64,000 bases of DNA. Origin: Ananas comosus. Its lineage: Eukaryota; Streptophyta; Magnoliopsida; Poales; Bromeliaceae. The DNA lies in assembly GCF_001540865.1 (NCBI RefSeq), contig NC_033623.1:2365067-2429066 (forward strand), written 5' to 3'. The translations under genes and the position numbers were made by a program. Positions 23,526 through 35,259 of the stretch are shown here, one piece after another. The notes under the pieces are model-generated. The model did not search any database. It was not told the origin of the DNA and saw nothing but the letters and a program-made list of their open reading frames with translations. Numbering within the stretch: the stretch's first letter is position 1; each line of letters begins with the position of its first letter.

Positions 23526-23704
23526 GCTCTTCTCTTAGCATATTTATTTTAATTTACTTGATTATGGTATTGGCAATACCTCAAATGGATATTAAATTGC
23601 CCTTCAAGTTTTTTTTATGATAAAATAAACAATTCATAAGTGAAATATACTATTTAATCATATTTATGAATATCAAGGCTCTTCAAATAACTAATAATTA
23701 CAGA

Positions 23705-26700
23705 CTCATACTCGGCCCCCTCCTCCCCCTCTCCGTCGCCAAGATCCTCCGCGCCCTCGCCCAGGCCGAGAACCCCGGCCTCCTCATCCTCGGCAAGCAG
23801 GTTAATGGGTTTTTCTTTTTCTTTTTTTTTTGGCCTTAATTCTTGGTTTTTTCTGAGCTAAAGGTGGGATTTTGGGAGATGGGTAGTGCTTGTTCTGATC
23901 GAATTGTGATCCTTTTTGCTGTTGTTGGAGATGAGGGGTCTGTGTTGGCATGATGATATATCCTTGTTATTTGATTCTAGTTGCAAGGTGATATATTGCT
24001 TAGAATTTTTTTTTCTTGGACAAATTTGATGTGATTATATGGGCTGGCCGTTTCAAGCGTCACACTTTACATTGACAACCCGTTCTTGAAATCCGAGATA
24101 GTTGAACTCGATGAGAGTAGCAAAAGAGACGATCTCATCCTCGCCAAAATGGTGATGGATTTTTTGCTTTTTTTTGGTTTTTTGAGCTAAAGGTGGGATT
24201 TTGGGAAATGGATAGTGGTTGTTTTGATCGAATTGTGATCCTTAGCTGTTGGAGACGAAGGGCATTGATAAAAAATGACTTCTTGCTTTGTGGGTATGTG
24301 TTGAGCATGATGATATATCCTTATTATTTGATTATATTTTTGAGGTGATGTCTTGCTTATAATTTTTTTTGGACGAGTTTAATGTAGTTATATAGGCTAG
24401 CCGTTTCAAGCAGCACACTTTACATTGACGATGAGTTCTTGGAAGAGTTCTAGTGTATCCGGGGTGGATTAATCGGATGAGAATAGCAAAAGAAACGACT
24501 TCATCCATGCCAAACTGGTGATGGATTTTTGCTTCTTTCTTTTTTCCGGTTTTTTGAGCTGAAGATGAGATTTGGGGAGATGGGTAGTGCTTATTTTAAT
24601 TGGATTGTGTTGTTCTGATAGGATTTGTGTTGAATCTCTTGGACTCATGGAGTTTGGATTTAAGCACTTTGTCGTAATAATGGCTGTTTCGTTTGTGGGT
24701 CCCTGTTCACATGCTAATATGTTCATGATTTTCTTCTATTTTCAAGATGAGCTTTTCTTATAATTGAGAAAATCTAATGTAATTATTATGGGTGGCCGTT
24801 TCGAGCAGCACACTTTATATTGACAATCCATGCCTTTGGAAGATCACTAGTGTATCCTAAATTAAAATAATTCAATGAGGTTACCTGTATAATTCTACCC
24901 CTCTTTGACGTGGATCATATTGAAACCAATTGGGCAGGAACTTCCCCAAAAGTTTGTGTTTGGTGCACTCATGTCATCTCATGCATTCTCTTTGTTGTAG
25001 TTTCATCCAAATTTGTCTTCTTGGGTAAGTGTTTATCTTTGTCAAGCTGAAATTCTATCTCTGGCTACTTTTCACGAATAGGCCTTTTATGTTTTTCTGC
25101 TAGTTAATGTATCAATGTCGTAGAAGATTGTCATAGTTTGCTTATTCTAAGTTTTCTCAGATTTTAACTTACCAACTTTTTTTCCTCACATTATAACTCA
25201 ATTGCAGTTCCATTATTTTGCATGAGAGAAATCTGATGCTATTCGCAATTGATCAGTATCTGTAATTTGTCATTCTGTGATGCTTTTCATAGTTATAGTA
25301 CATTACTAATTTGCTTCTTAATAAGCATGCTCCTTTGACTGTTTCTTGTACTTGGTCTTCATAGGCAATTGATGATGACTGCAACCAAACAGGACAAATG
25401 GTAGCCGGACTGCTTAAGTGGCCACAAGCAACCTTTGCCTCAAAGGTCGGTAATAATATAGAACACTATTTTACGATTCAAGCTCTCTTTGACATCCTGC
25501 TTAAGACCAAAAGACCTCTCGAGAAAACCTATCTATATGAAGTTCAGTATCCTCAACTTGCATTTAAATGCACCTATGAGTTATGAAATTCTTAACTAAG
25601 TCGTTTTGCTTACTTCCTTAGTTCCTTAATGCTGTTCCTCAGTGAAATTCTCTGTAGATCCTCTATCATCTTCCCATTTTCTACCAGTATAAAGAACCAT
25701 ATAGGAAACGGAATAACCTTTCTTGGCTTGTGACCAAATTGGTTCTTTGACACAATTTTAACTCAGCTTGAGTCATGCTTAAGCAGTTTCATCGCAAACT
25801 TTTGTTGCATGGCTCATGATTTTTGACTTTTTGTCCCCTTGTAATAAGTGTAACTTTCAATATCATGCTTTTTCTTAGAAATTAGTGGTATTATATTTCA
25901 TCTCCATTCAAAGATCATTTTATTGTTCTAAGAATAAGATCAAGAAAATCTGTTTGCTATTTTAGTATTTTATTACAACTTCTATCTCTATCGAAATGAG
26001 TAACCCTAATCTTATGTGCAAATATATAATCAAAAAAAAAGAAAAGTAAAAAAGCATTGGTACAAGGAGGTTAACCTAATTTTTTATGGTTCGCCTAAGG
26101 TATTACAAAAATAGATATGTGGTTGGAAAACTTTTTCAACCTCCTATTTGAGGAATTGATAATTTAGGTAATCTTGCATGTCAGGAGGCCATAGACTGAC
26201 TAGATCTACCAACACGATTTTAAAAGGCACTCTAGATGATACTGTACTATTAAACCCAAGGTGGTTACAAGTTACTTATTATATCATATATCCTTATGTA
26301 GGGAACTTGTAATGTCTCAAAGACCTTTAGATAGTTAACCATCGAGAATATAATTCTCTTTCACAAACTAATTTATGTTGGGTTAAGGTGCAAAAATTAG
26401 GGCATGTTTGTCTTGGCTAGAGCTTTTTAAGAGATGGTAACAGAGCTAATTAAAGGTGCCTAAATAATTTTTCGATGTTCAAAAAAGGCGTTCTAGCCTA
26501 GGCGGTGTGGTGATTAAACTGCACGACTTGCATGATGCGATCCTATATGCGGCCTGCCTTGTATTACGCGGGCGTATAGGCGGCCGCATGCGGTTTTCAA
26601 GTAACAAGTTCGTTTACCGGTTGGATTTAGACTTTGATTGGAGCCTATTCTCTTTCTCGGATTCCTCTTTTGCTCATCTCCTTCAATTGTCTTTCTCCTC

Positions 26701-29700
26701 TTCTCTTGAGCCCTAATCTAGCTACAGCGTTGAGCTAGAGCGGGAGTGGCAGCTGGAAAGGCATGGCAGCCGCACTGGCCAGAGGAAGCGAGGGTAGGAC
26801 TGGAAGCGGCAGTGGCCAGTGGGAAGGAAAGAGTAACGGAAGGAAAGGAGGGAAAGAAAAGAATGGGACTGAAGCAAATTTCAAGTTTTGATTGACAACA
26901 ATTTTGGTATTTTATTCATGGATTAATTTCATACAGGTCCCTACAAACATAATGAAAGGAAAATATATCCCTACAAAGTTCAATTTTCATATGTTATCCC
27001 TGCAAAAATCCTAACGTTTTTATATATCCCACTGGTTTGTTACCATTAAAGCACTGTTTATTTTTTAACAGCAAATAAGTGAAATGACCTCTTTGCCATC
27101 ACAAATATGTCCTCCAAAAGCCATATCAGTTATAATCATGCAAAAATTCCCTCCCCAAAAAAATTCAGTGGTCATCTTCTTTCTCTTCTTCTTCCTTTTT
27201 AAAATCCAACCCATTCCACTATTGTTGCAACCTCTTTTCTCACTCCTTATCTCCTAATCTTTTTTATTTGAGCCAAAAAAAAGAAAAAATCATTGAGAAA
27301 ATTGAATGGAAAAGTAACACGCGTTTGATATGGGTGAAGCAACACCTGTCGTGGATTAATGGAGATGGGTTCGAAACTAGCATGAAGAAGAGAGGAAGAG
27401 GAAGTGGAGAAGAAGAAGAGTTTCCATTGCTAGGGTTTTGATTGAGAAAAGAAGGTATAATATAAGAGGGGTAAAAAATGTCAAGTTATCTCATTGGCTA
27501 ACCATGGTTAAGTATTTAACCTATGGTTAACTAAAATTTTTTAACAGATTCTAATGATAGGGACATATTTGAAAACATTAGGACTTTTGGAAGGACAACA
27601 TATGAAAGTTGAACTTTGTAAGGATATATTTACCATTCACTATGTTTGCAGGGACCTGTATGAAATTAACCCTTTATTTATATTGATCGAGAAGGGAACT
27701 AAACAGTGGAGAAAAAAGAGCAATGGGAGGAAAGAAGAGAAAAAAAAGAAGAATGGGGCCGAAGCAAATTCAAGTTTTGTTTGAGGGCAATTTGGGTATT
27801 TTATTAATAATGCTTAAAGTTGTAGCTGTGTCTTCCGCCTTTCTCCAATGCAAAGGCTCCACCCGTGTAGGTTTTGCCCACCGCAATATTTGTGGTCCCC
27901 ATTTGCAAAAGTTGTGCATATAATTCTTTTCCAATTGGCCTATAGGCCCATGAACACAGTCCAGTTTCAAAGCAGCCGGGCCAAACATCTACTATACTAT
28001 TTTCACTTGGCTGTTTGTTTGCCCAAAAGTCACTGTAGAGTAGTCAAAATTTAATAATTACATTTTAATGCTTTCAATAGTACTTGTGATTGTGATTTAG
28101 TGTAAGTGACTTTGGACCTATTAAGGGCAAAGTCATTTACACCCAATTATTGGCTGAAAGAGTAAGTCTTATTGTCGTGTCCAACTTTCGTCAAACCAAA
28201 CAACGAATTGTTAGACTTGAACTGCAAATTGCGTTCAGCCCTCCAATTAAATTGAATCGAATGCCTTCTTAGCATATTTCAATTTCAATAGACTTTGTGG
28301 TTTTATACTTTTTGTGAAAATTGACCCTCTAACTGGAAATTTGAAGCTATATACATTAGATGAAAGGTTGGAATTGAAAGTAGAGAGAAGAAACATAAGG
28401 AAAAAGAAAAAAAAACAGAAGAGAAAAACATATTTGAGTTAAGAGTTGTGGAAAGATGAATTCTTCTTGAGTTTTCATTCGTTTGAAACATCCAATATAG
28501 TCTCATTTAACAAAGTTCCAAAAGCTCTATGCACTAAGATAAATCATAAAGAGTCTTGCTAAATAGGTTAGTAATGATATGTGGGAGTTCAGTCCTTTGG
28601 GGAGCAAACTACAGATCCTTATGTGTTTGTGATTTCCAAGCTGCGGATGTAAAATTTGAATTCTGTAAAACCTGTATCTATAGTCAGATTAGAAGAAACA
28701 TTTATTGCTATATTTTGTTCGTCCAAGGAACTTCAATTGGATTACCTGGGATATATTATTTCTACATTTAGGTTTCCTCTAAACTTTGCAAAAATTTCAA
28801 AGATAAACAACTATCACTACTGACCATTACCTGTTGCCCAGTTGCTACCTATGTTGCTGCCATTCTTTCCAACGTTGGTCGCCACCAACGTCGCAACCTA
28901 TGTAGGCTACAATCATTGTCTCCAACTACTATTCTCCTTGGGCACCACTCTATCAGCTAGCCACCACCATAGTTGGCCATTATCATTGCTAGTTAGCCGC
29001 TACTATCATTGGTTATTGCAAATGGAAGGATAGTGGTTGACAATGATGGTGGTTGACAATGGTGGTGATTAATGGTAGGCAGTGGCCGATGAAACTGATG
29101 TTCAATAGTTGCAATCATCTTGGTGGTGGGTGGTGGCTGATGGTAGTGTGTTGTAGTGATAATATCGGTTGGATATGTTGGTGGGTGGTGGCTAATAGTG
29201 TGGGAGGATGGAGTTGTTTTTTGGTTGCGCTAGAGGGCGGTACCAAATGGTGATAATGGTTAATGATATTGATAGTGGTAGTTGATGAGTGTTGGCTAAG
29301 GATAGTATTGCTTATTGTGATTGTTGGTCTCAAAAAGAGAGGTGGATTATAAACTTTTATAACTATTCTCTTTTTTTCTACATGTGTGCCTATTAACTAA
29401 TCAACTTACCTACAAGCTTGCAATCTTATTTGGAATTATATACTCATGCCAATTGTAGACTATGCATAACTTCTTGTTTTGCCCTTTAGTAGGTAATATT
29501 GGATAAGGAAAAACAAGAAGTAACAGTTGAAAGAGAGGTGGATGGCGGCCTTGAGACACTTTGCTTGGATTTGCCAGCAGTAATAACGTAAGTTTCACGT
29601 TAACTTTCCTTTGTTGTTCATTGTTTGTTGTGATTGAATTGTCATCTACCATTTTGAAGGAAATTAAAGTGCCATTTCATAGTTATGCCTTAATTTTCTT

Positions 29701-32700
29701 TTGTTATAAAAGTATTTTGCTTCTCTATTATTGTTTGTTGTGATTAAATTGTCATCTACAATTTTTAAGGAAATTAAATTACCATTTCATCTTTGCAACC
29801 AAATGATATGATTAAAGGGTTTAATGTTATACTAAAAATGAAAAATGTTATACTGAAAATGAAAACATTTTTTTTGTAGGCAAAATAATTTCTCCAGTCT
29901 ACCTATTGTAATTTAATTGTTTAATAATTCATTATTGGAATCATGATTGAAGATCCTCATGATCTTTAGTCATGATGTTGCTTGAATCTTTAGAAAATTG
30001 AGTTCTAAAATGGACCCCTGTGTTTGTTCCCTCTATAGCAACCGCTACGGACGCCATAGTGGCCGCTATGATCCCAATCAAGGTTTAAAGTGCCGTCCCG
30101 TGCCATATAGCACGGAGCGGCACGTACTGTGCCACCAAAGGTGGCATGGTACAGGGAGGGTCTCGGACCCCCCCCCATACCGCNGTAGAATTCCTCCTAC
30201 TAAGGGGATAAAACTTCAGTGGTTGCCCCTGATCTGCAACCGTGTATTAGTTTTAAGGGTTAATTCCATACAGATTCCTACAAACATAGTGAATTATAAA
30301 TATATCTTTATAAAGTTCAACTTTCATATATTGTTTATGTAAAAGTTCTAATATTTTCAAACATATTTTTCTGGTTTGTTACTGTTTATTTTATAAGTGA
30401 AATGACTTTTTTGCCATCACAAATATGACCTTCCAAAAGTCTCAACTGTTAATTGAAAAGGGGTGAAGAGGTACACCTCATTAACTAGCAAGGATTAAGT
30501 ATTTTACCCAAGGTTTAAAGTGTTGTACCGTGTGGTACGGCACGGGGCGGTGCGTTCTGTGCCACCAAGAAGGTGGCACGGTACAGGAGGGTAGGGGTCA
30601 CGGACCCCCCTCCGTGTTGCAGTACACAGCGCTGTGCCGCACGAGACAGAGTGGCACGACGCAGCGTACCATGGCACAGTACCGTGCCGGCACTGTGCTT
30701 TTTTTTTTTTCTTTTTTTTATTTTTGTTTTGTTCTTTGGGATATCCAAGGCATTCTGGGTACTCCACTCCCACTCCCAAAGACATTTCAAATCGAAAATT
30801 TATTTATTAGGTAAGTCAAAAAAATTATAATTTAATTTTTTTTTGTTTATCAATATGCAGACAAAAGATTTGTCCGAGCCCTCTACTTCTACCATAGATA
30901 TCTATTTTTTCTTCACAAATTATTTTATCAAAATTTATCACACCACGAAATTTTTGGCGAATTCAGGGAACAAAATTGAACTTAATAAACAAATTTTGAG
31001 CCACATCGAACATAAAATTTTATTTTTGCGCTAGAAGATTGAAAATACTAATAAAATTAAGAGTTAAATTAAATCAATTGATACTTAAATTTATTTAATT
31101 TATTTGTCATATAATTTATTGCTTAATTTTTTTATATAGATCTACTAATTTTTTGAAAAAATTAATTAAAAAATATTTTTTTCAAATACTTTTAAAAATA
31201 ATTTTTTCAAATAATTTTTAAAATTATTTTTTTGTATTTTATAAAAGAAAGACTGTAATATGGTCAAAAGAAAAAAAGATGTCTTTGTATTTTAAAAATT
31301 TTAATCTGTAAAAATTTTTATTCGGCATTAGGTATAATTGTACTTTACATACAAAAAAGCTTACAAATATGTTAATTGATGAGTATAGTAAGCTATACAT
31401 AGCAAATATTCATAATTATTTGATTAAATCTTTCAAAATAACATTATAAGAGTTTATTGGAACCAAAAAAACTGAAATAAGTCCGTGCCAAAACGTGCCA
31501 GTAGGAGGTCGTGCGTATCCTTCGGTACGCAAGTGTACCATGTGTCGGTACGGAAGCGTGCCGGTGAGGCGGTGACGTACCGTGCCAGGCAGACAGTGGC
31601 ACGCCCCAATGCCACGGCACTTTAAACCTTGATCCCAGTATGCTATATTTGGTTTTTAATAGTATAGCGCTTGCTCATTAAAACCTCTTTAGCAGCCTGT
31701 CATGAGCTAAGTGATTTTTCTCGTAAAGTCTGTGCAGCGCTCGCCTTCCTGAGCGAAGATGGGCAAGCTTTGCTCTCTGTTTGCTCTTGAACCAAAACGC
31801 TCTATGAGAAAGTGCAAAAGAGCGAAAAGAGAGAGATAATGCTTCTGTGAAAAAAATTTAAGTACTTCTTTTATTTAGAAAACAGAATACAAGTACAACT
31901 CTCCCTTGCTTACTTTGGCCTTAACCAATGAACACACCACAAACAGCCTAGAAAACGGTAAAGAGAACCCTTGAGTTGCCCATGGCCCTTTTGCTTCTGC
32001 TGGGTAGTTTTCTGAGGCATTAATTCCTGTAGTTCCGTGATGTTTCGTCTCTCGCAGAAGTTGTTGGAACAATGCCCCTTGGGCTTCCACATTTCAGTTT
32101 GCGAAGCTGGTCGGGACATGAGTTGAAATTTTTCAATGTTCCTAAGAGGTCGCCATAGTGGCCAACTGGCCATAACGGCCGCTATTTAGAATGCTGGTCT
32201 TTGAGAGTAACCTTATTCATAAAACTTTGATATGTCATCAAATTCACTCAACAAATTTTGAGATGGATCGACAAATAGTTAACTATCAAGTTGTGATCTC
32301 AATCAATGAGATTTAAAATGTTTTTTGATAGGGTACCGTTACCGGAAACAGTAAGGGTTAGAGAATGTTGAATATTAGGAGTATGTCAATTCTAGGGTCC
32401 ATACTGGCCCAGATATTGCTTGACTCATTTAAAGCCCTTGGTACAATAGGATAATTAAACTGAAGGCCTATACTGGATCTAAAACTGTTGTTCTTAGGAC
32501 CCTAAGAAGCCTGTTGAAGGCCTGATTGTCTCGACTGCAAGCTAGTCCTGGCCCTTCAGCAACTATAATTACGGAATCTGATTTTGTGGTTTTAAAGTTG
32601 TTTCTATGTCTTACTATGGTATCATATGTCCCGACTCCCGAGACAGAAATTGAGGTGTTTAACTTTCTGTCAAAATCTTAATTTAGTTATTATTATTGTT

Positions 32701-34538
32701 TTTACGTCTGCAGAAATTAAACATGTAGAAATTGAGTTCCACAATTGTAACGCCACCAATAGTCTCACATCGGATGGAAAATGGAAAATCAATTCTGATT
32801 TGGAACATAAGAGGCCTCCATGCTAGTAATAATAACTGGGTTTAAGCATTTTGGCCAGTTGTTTGAGTCCAACGAGTTATTATTGCTAGCAGGTAGGGTC
32901 GTTTCAATTGGTATCAGAGACGACAAATACCAGCTAGAAGTGTGAGAGCTAAGTGTTATACGGGGCAAAGTACTACACAAACGGTTTTAGTGGGAGCCAC
33001 CTCTAAAATCTCACATTGCCTGATAATTCTGGTCTGTCTGTAATCTAGGTTTGGACTTGATGAGGACGTCAAGGTTTAAACGGGGGAGTCTGTAACACCT
33101 CCAATAGTCTCACATCGGATGGAAAATGTGTTCTGATTTGGAATATAAAAGACCTCCACGCTAGTAATAATAACCTGGCTCAAGTATTTTGGGCCGATAG
33201 TTTGGGCCTAACGAGTTATTGTTGCTAGCAGGTCGGGTCGTTACAGTAATCGAAGTCCTTGATAGTTGTGGGATAAGATGCTCATTTCTCTATGGTGTGT
33301 CACTGTCATAAAATAATAGTTTTCAAGCGCTGATATGGGCATATAATTTGGTACCCAAGTTTGCGATTACATGCTTGACTAGTAAAAATTGCGGAAGAAA
33401 AAGGACTAATAAGGTGTTAATTTTTAGCTCTGTCATATGATGGATGTACTTCTTGGCTATCAAATATGGTAATCTATTTAGAGCTCTTATTGCAAGCAGC
33501 CTTTCCTTATCTCTTTCCTTGATAGGGATGCAAACAATGCTTGTATACAGTAAGTTAACAAGACTGTTTCTTGGTTGACTGGTGAAGTGGAGAAGTTCCT
33601 CCTTTTTAACTATATCATAGGAAGTTCATCAAGATTTTGTAGGTAACCTTTTGGCTCATCTATTGTGGGTATCACGCTAGTAAGACAATGTGTTTGGTCA
33701 TTTCTTCTCACCCCTCTTGCGGTAGTAGAGGCGATCCTCTTTTTTAAGGCCATCTCTATTTGTTCATTGCCATTCCTTATTTTTTTCCTCTAGTTACAGA
33801 TGATTTCCAATGTAGAAGGTTGTGACCTTTCAGTTTTGTCATCTTGTTTCCATATCTGTGGAAATTTTGAAGTCCTACCTAGTGGTATGAGCTTAAGACA
33901 TGATCGTGGCTTCAATATTAAGAGAATATCATGGAAGCTATTAAACATAAGAATCTATCTCGAGCCTTTTATGTTTAGTTGTGCTATAGCTGACCTCGTG
34001 TTGCCATATATGGCTTAATTGATTATGATGATGGCTATGATTTGAACAAATAAATTAGAACTGAAACTCCAGAAATTTTTTTTTTTTTCATATTCTATCT
34101 GTTTACTGTTTCATAGTATGGTTTTCTCCTCTATCAAAATACTGATGACTTACACAGATTTCAGTCAGAAATTGAGGCCCATTATGATGTTCATGTGTTT
34201 TCAGTTGAGTTTTCGGCTGTCTGGATCCTTGAATTTAGTGTATTGGAAGTCGATATTTTCAATCAGATTAATTAATTGCTACTGTTGATCATTATGTTAA
34301 TGATTTTTGCAGCACCAATTTGAGACTAAACCAGCCAAGATATGCAACACTTCCCAACATAATGAAGGCAAGATCAAAGGTTATTAAAAAAGTCACTCCA
34401 CAAGAACTGAATGTGGAGATAAAGTCGGACTTAGAGGTGGTTGAAGTCACAGAACCACCTAAAAGGAAAGCGGGTGTTATGGTTTCTTCGGTGGATGAGC
34501 TCATCGACAAGTTGAAAACTGAAGCTCGTGTCTTGTAG
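23705..34538 (+). CDS. ETFB: Electron transfer flavoprotein beta subunit, 5'-truncated locus
   Basis: Mitochondrial ETF carries electrons from matrix dehydrogenases (branched-chain amino acid and related catabolism) to ETF:ubiquinone oxidoreductase. Four exons join in frame: 23705-23800 ([20 protein letters not shown]...LILGKQ), 25365-25445 ([20 protein letters not shown]), 29493-29587 ([18 protein letters not shown]), 34313-34538 ([17 protein letters not shown] ... [20 protein letters not shown]), ending TAG. This is about 165 of the usual 250 residues. The N-terminal third, which normally begins MKILVAVKR, is not found between CDT1 and exon 23705, although a splice-acceptor-like TAATTACAG precedes that exon. 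The remaining exons show no stops or frameshifts. Introns are large and full of transposons. It is either a truncated copy or a locus missing sequence through misassembly. Confidence 0.85.
23782..24865. repeat. Three tandem diverged copies (about 355 bp) in ETFB intron
   Basis: Blocks such as GAGCTAAAGGTGGGATTTTG, ATGATGATATATCCTT and GGCCGTTTCAAGC...CACACTTTACATTGAC recur with a spacing of about 350-365 bp. Copy starts are near 23782, 24134 and 24499. Each start resembles the 3' end of the first ETFB exon plus its donor: CTCATCCTCGGCAAGCAG|GT, then CTCATCCTCGCCAAAATGGT, then CATCCATGCCAAACTGGT. Confidence 0.8.
26822..26919. repeat. Direct repeat flanking the MITE, left copy
   Basis: GAAGCAAATTTCAAGTTTTG ... 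TTTTGGTATTTTATT with a preceding GGAAAGGAGGGAAAGAAAAG matches 27716-27805 (GAAGCAAATTCAAGTTTTG ... TTTGGGTATTTTATT) over about 90 bp. The repeat brackets the MITE and is far longer than its 9-bp target duplication. Confidence 0.65.
26920..27672. mobile_element. Mutator-like MITE in ETFB intron
   Basis: Terminal inverted repeats GGATTAATTTCATACAGG and, on the right, CCTGTATGAAATTAACCC, extend about 110 bp into each side. 9-bp target duplication TTTATTCAT (26911-26919) and TTTATTTAT (27673-27681), one mismatch. The interior has CTTCTT/GAAGAAG-rich DNA and no transposase. Confidence 0.8.
27716..27805. repeat. Direct repeat flanking the MITE, right copy
   Basis: Partner of 26822-26919; see there. 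It starts just past the right target duplication of the MITE. Confidence 0.65.
27806..29490. other. ETFB intron DNA, no gene
   Basis: 28840-29330 is a GGTGGT/CCACCA-rich low-complexity stretch with imperfect inverted symmetry that yields Thr/His- or Gly/Trp-rich spurious ORFs. The remainder is AT-rich and without coding signal. Confidence 0.5.
30257..30500. mobile_element. Half of a Mutator-like MITE
   Basis: GGGTTAATTCCATACAGATT, then CTACAAACATAGTGAATTATA and TTTATAAAGTTCAACTTTCA, match the left arm of the MITE at 26920. The matching right arm is absent, so only one end is present. Confidence 0.55.
30509..30700. mobile_element. Second copy of the hAT left end
   Basis: CAAGGTTTAAAGTGTTGTAC, then TGCCACCAAGAAGGTGGCAC and CACGGACCCCCCTCCG, closely follow 30079-30180. 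No separate right end is found, so it is either a partial nested element or a duplicated subterminal region. Confidence 0.55.
32746..33245 (+). mobile_element. TRIM (miniature LTR retrotransposon)
   Basis: Two direct terminal repeats, 32746-32906 (TGTAACGCCACCAATAG ... GGGTCGTTTCA) and 33091-33245 (TGTAACACCTCCAATAG ... GGGTCGTTACA), about 155-161 bp with TG...CA ends. Just inside the left one, TTGGTATCAGAG matches a primer-binding site for initiator Met-tRNA. Just before the right one, AAACGGGGGAGTC is a purine-rich polypurine tract. The roughly 184-bp interior has no ORF. Total 500 bp, in the last ETFB intron. Confidence 0.85.
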
Positions 34539-34675
34539 GAAATATTTGCTATATTCATTTACATTGAGTTGTCCATGTTGGCATTTAGGAGAGCAGGAAA
34601 ATTTGAGCTTAGCAGTCTTCTAAGTAATATTTGCATGAGTTGCTGCATGTAAGATGTCTTTTCAGAATTTCTGAA

Positions 34676-34681
34676 AATAAA
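34676..34681 (+). terminator. Poly(A) signal after ETFB
   Basis: AATAAA 138 bp downstream of the ETFB stop codon. Confidence 0.45.
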
Positions 34682-35259
34682 TCAAGAAGAAAATAGTTTT
34701 CACGCATGCTCTCACTTAGTTTTCAACCTTTGAGTTCCCTTACTAGTTACAAGCAGCCTAGCAGATAGAGTTAGGTTCTATTAGAAGCTCATTTTCTTGT
34801 TACACCATAGCAATTTTTCTGAGCGAGCTCGGAACAAGTTGTGAATGGGGATGAGGTATGCACAATAAAAAATGCAATACATATACTTTCATGTAACATC
34901 AACTTACTGTTACTTTACTAATGCAAATGATTACAAATGATTTACTTCCATGTATTCACTGCTCTTGTTTTTATTGTTCTTGTAGATCACCTATCCTTCT
35001 CTTGTAACTCAATCCTTTGTCCTCAATAAGATTTTAGCACTTGAAGAACCACCACAAGATAATCAGTTGCATAAGAAACAATGGATGATTACAATAGAAA
35101 GCAATTGCTTGTCATGCATCAATAGAAAGTGAGAAGGTGAGGGTGGAGAAGCAGAAAATAAGCACATGTGCAAGAATTTGTAGCAAAACTACATGTGCTA
35201 TAGTTGAATTTCATGGTTAATAAAATAGAGATGAATTGCAATTATGGGTCACTGGGGCA

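Larger units (their letters stand above)
30079..31631. mobile_element. hAT-type element with 8-bp target duplication (contains nested repeats)
   Basis: Left end CAAGGTTTAAAGTGCCGT and right end ACGGCACTTTAAACCTTG are exact inverted repeats. Flanks ATCCCAAT (30071-30078) and ATCCCAGT (31632-31639) are an 8-bp duplication with one mismatch, as for hAT elements. CARGG-type ends also fit. Subterminal zones are dense in GGCACGG/CCGTGCC words. Inside are a second left-end copy (30509 on) and half a Mutator-type MITE (30257 on). Confidence 0.75.
30030..32190. mobile_element. Probable outer hAT-like element hosting the inner one
   Basis: CTATAGCAACCGCTACGGAC...CATAGTGGCCGCTATG (30036-30070) is mirrored by CGCCATAGTGGCC...GGCCATAACGGCCGCTATTTAG (32150-32189). 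This suggests an older element with TATAGCGGCC-type ends into which the 30079-31631 element inserted. Exact borders are not clear. Confidence 0.4.

Noticed and set aside
28842..29333. Three ORFs rich in Gly/Trp or Thr/His
   Set aside because: Low-complexity GGTGGT/CCACCA DNA within an ETFB intron; no family resemblance.
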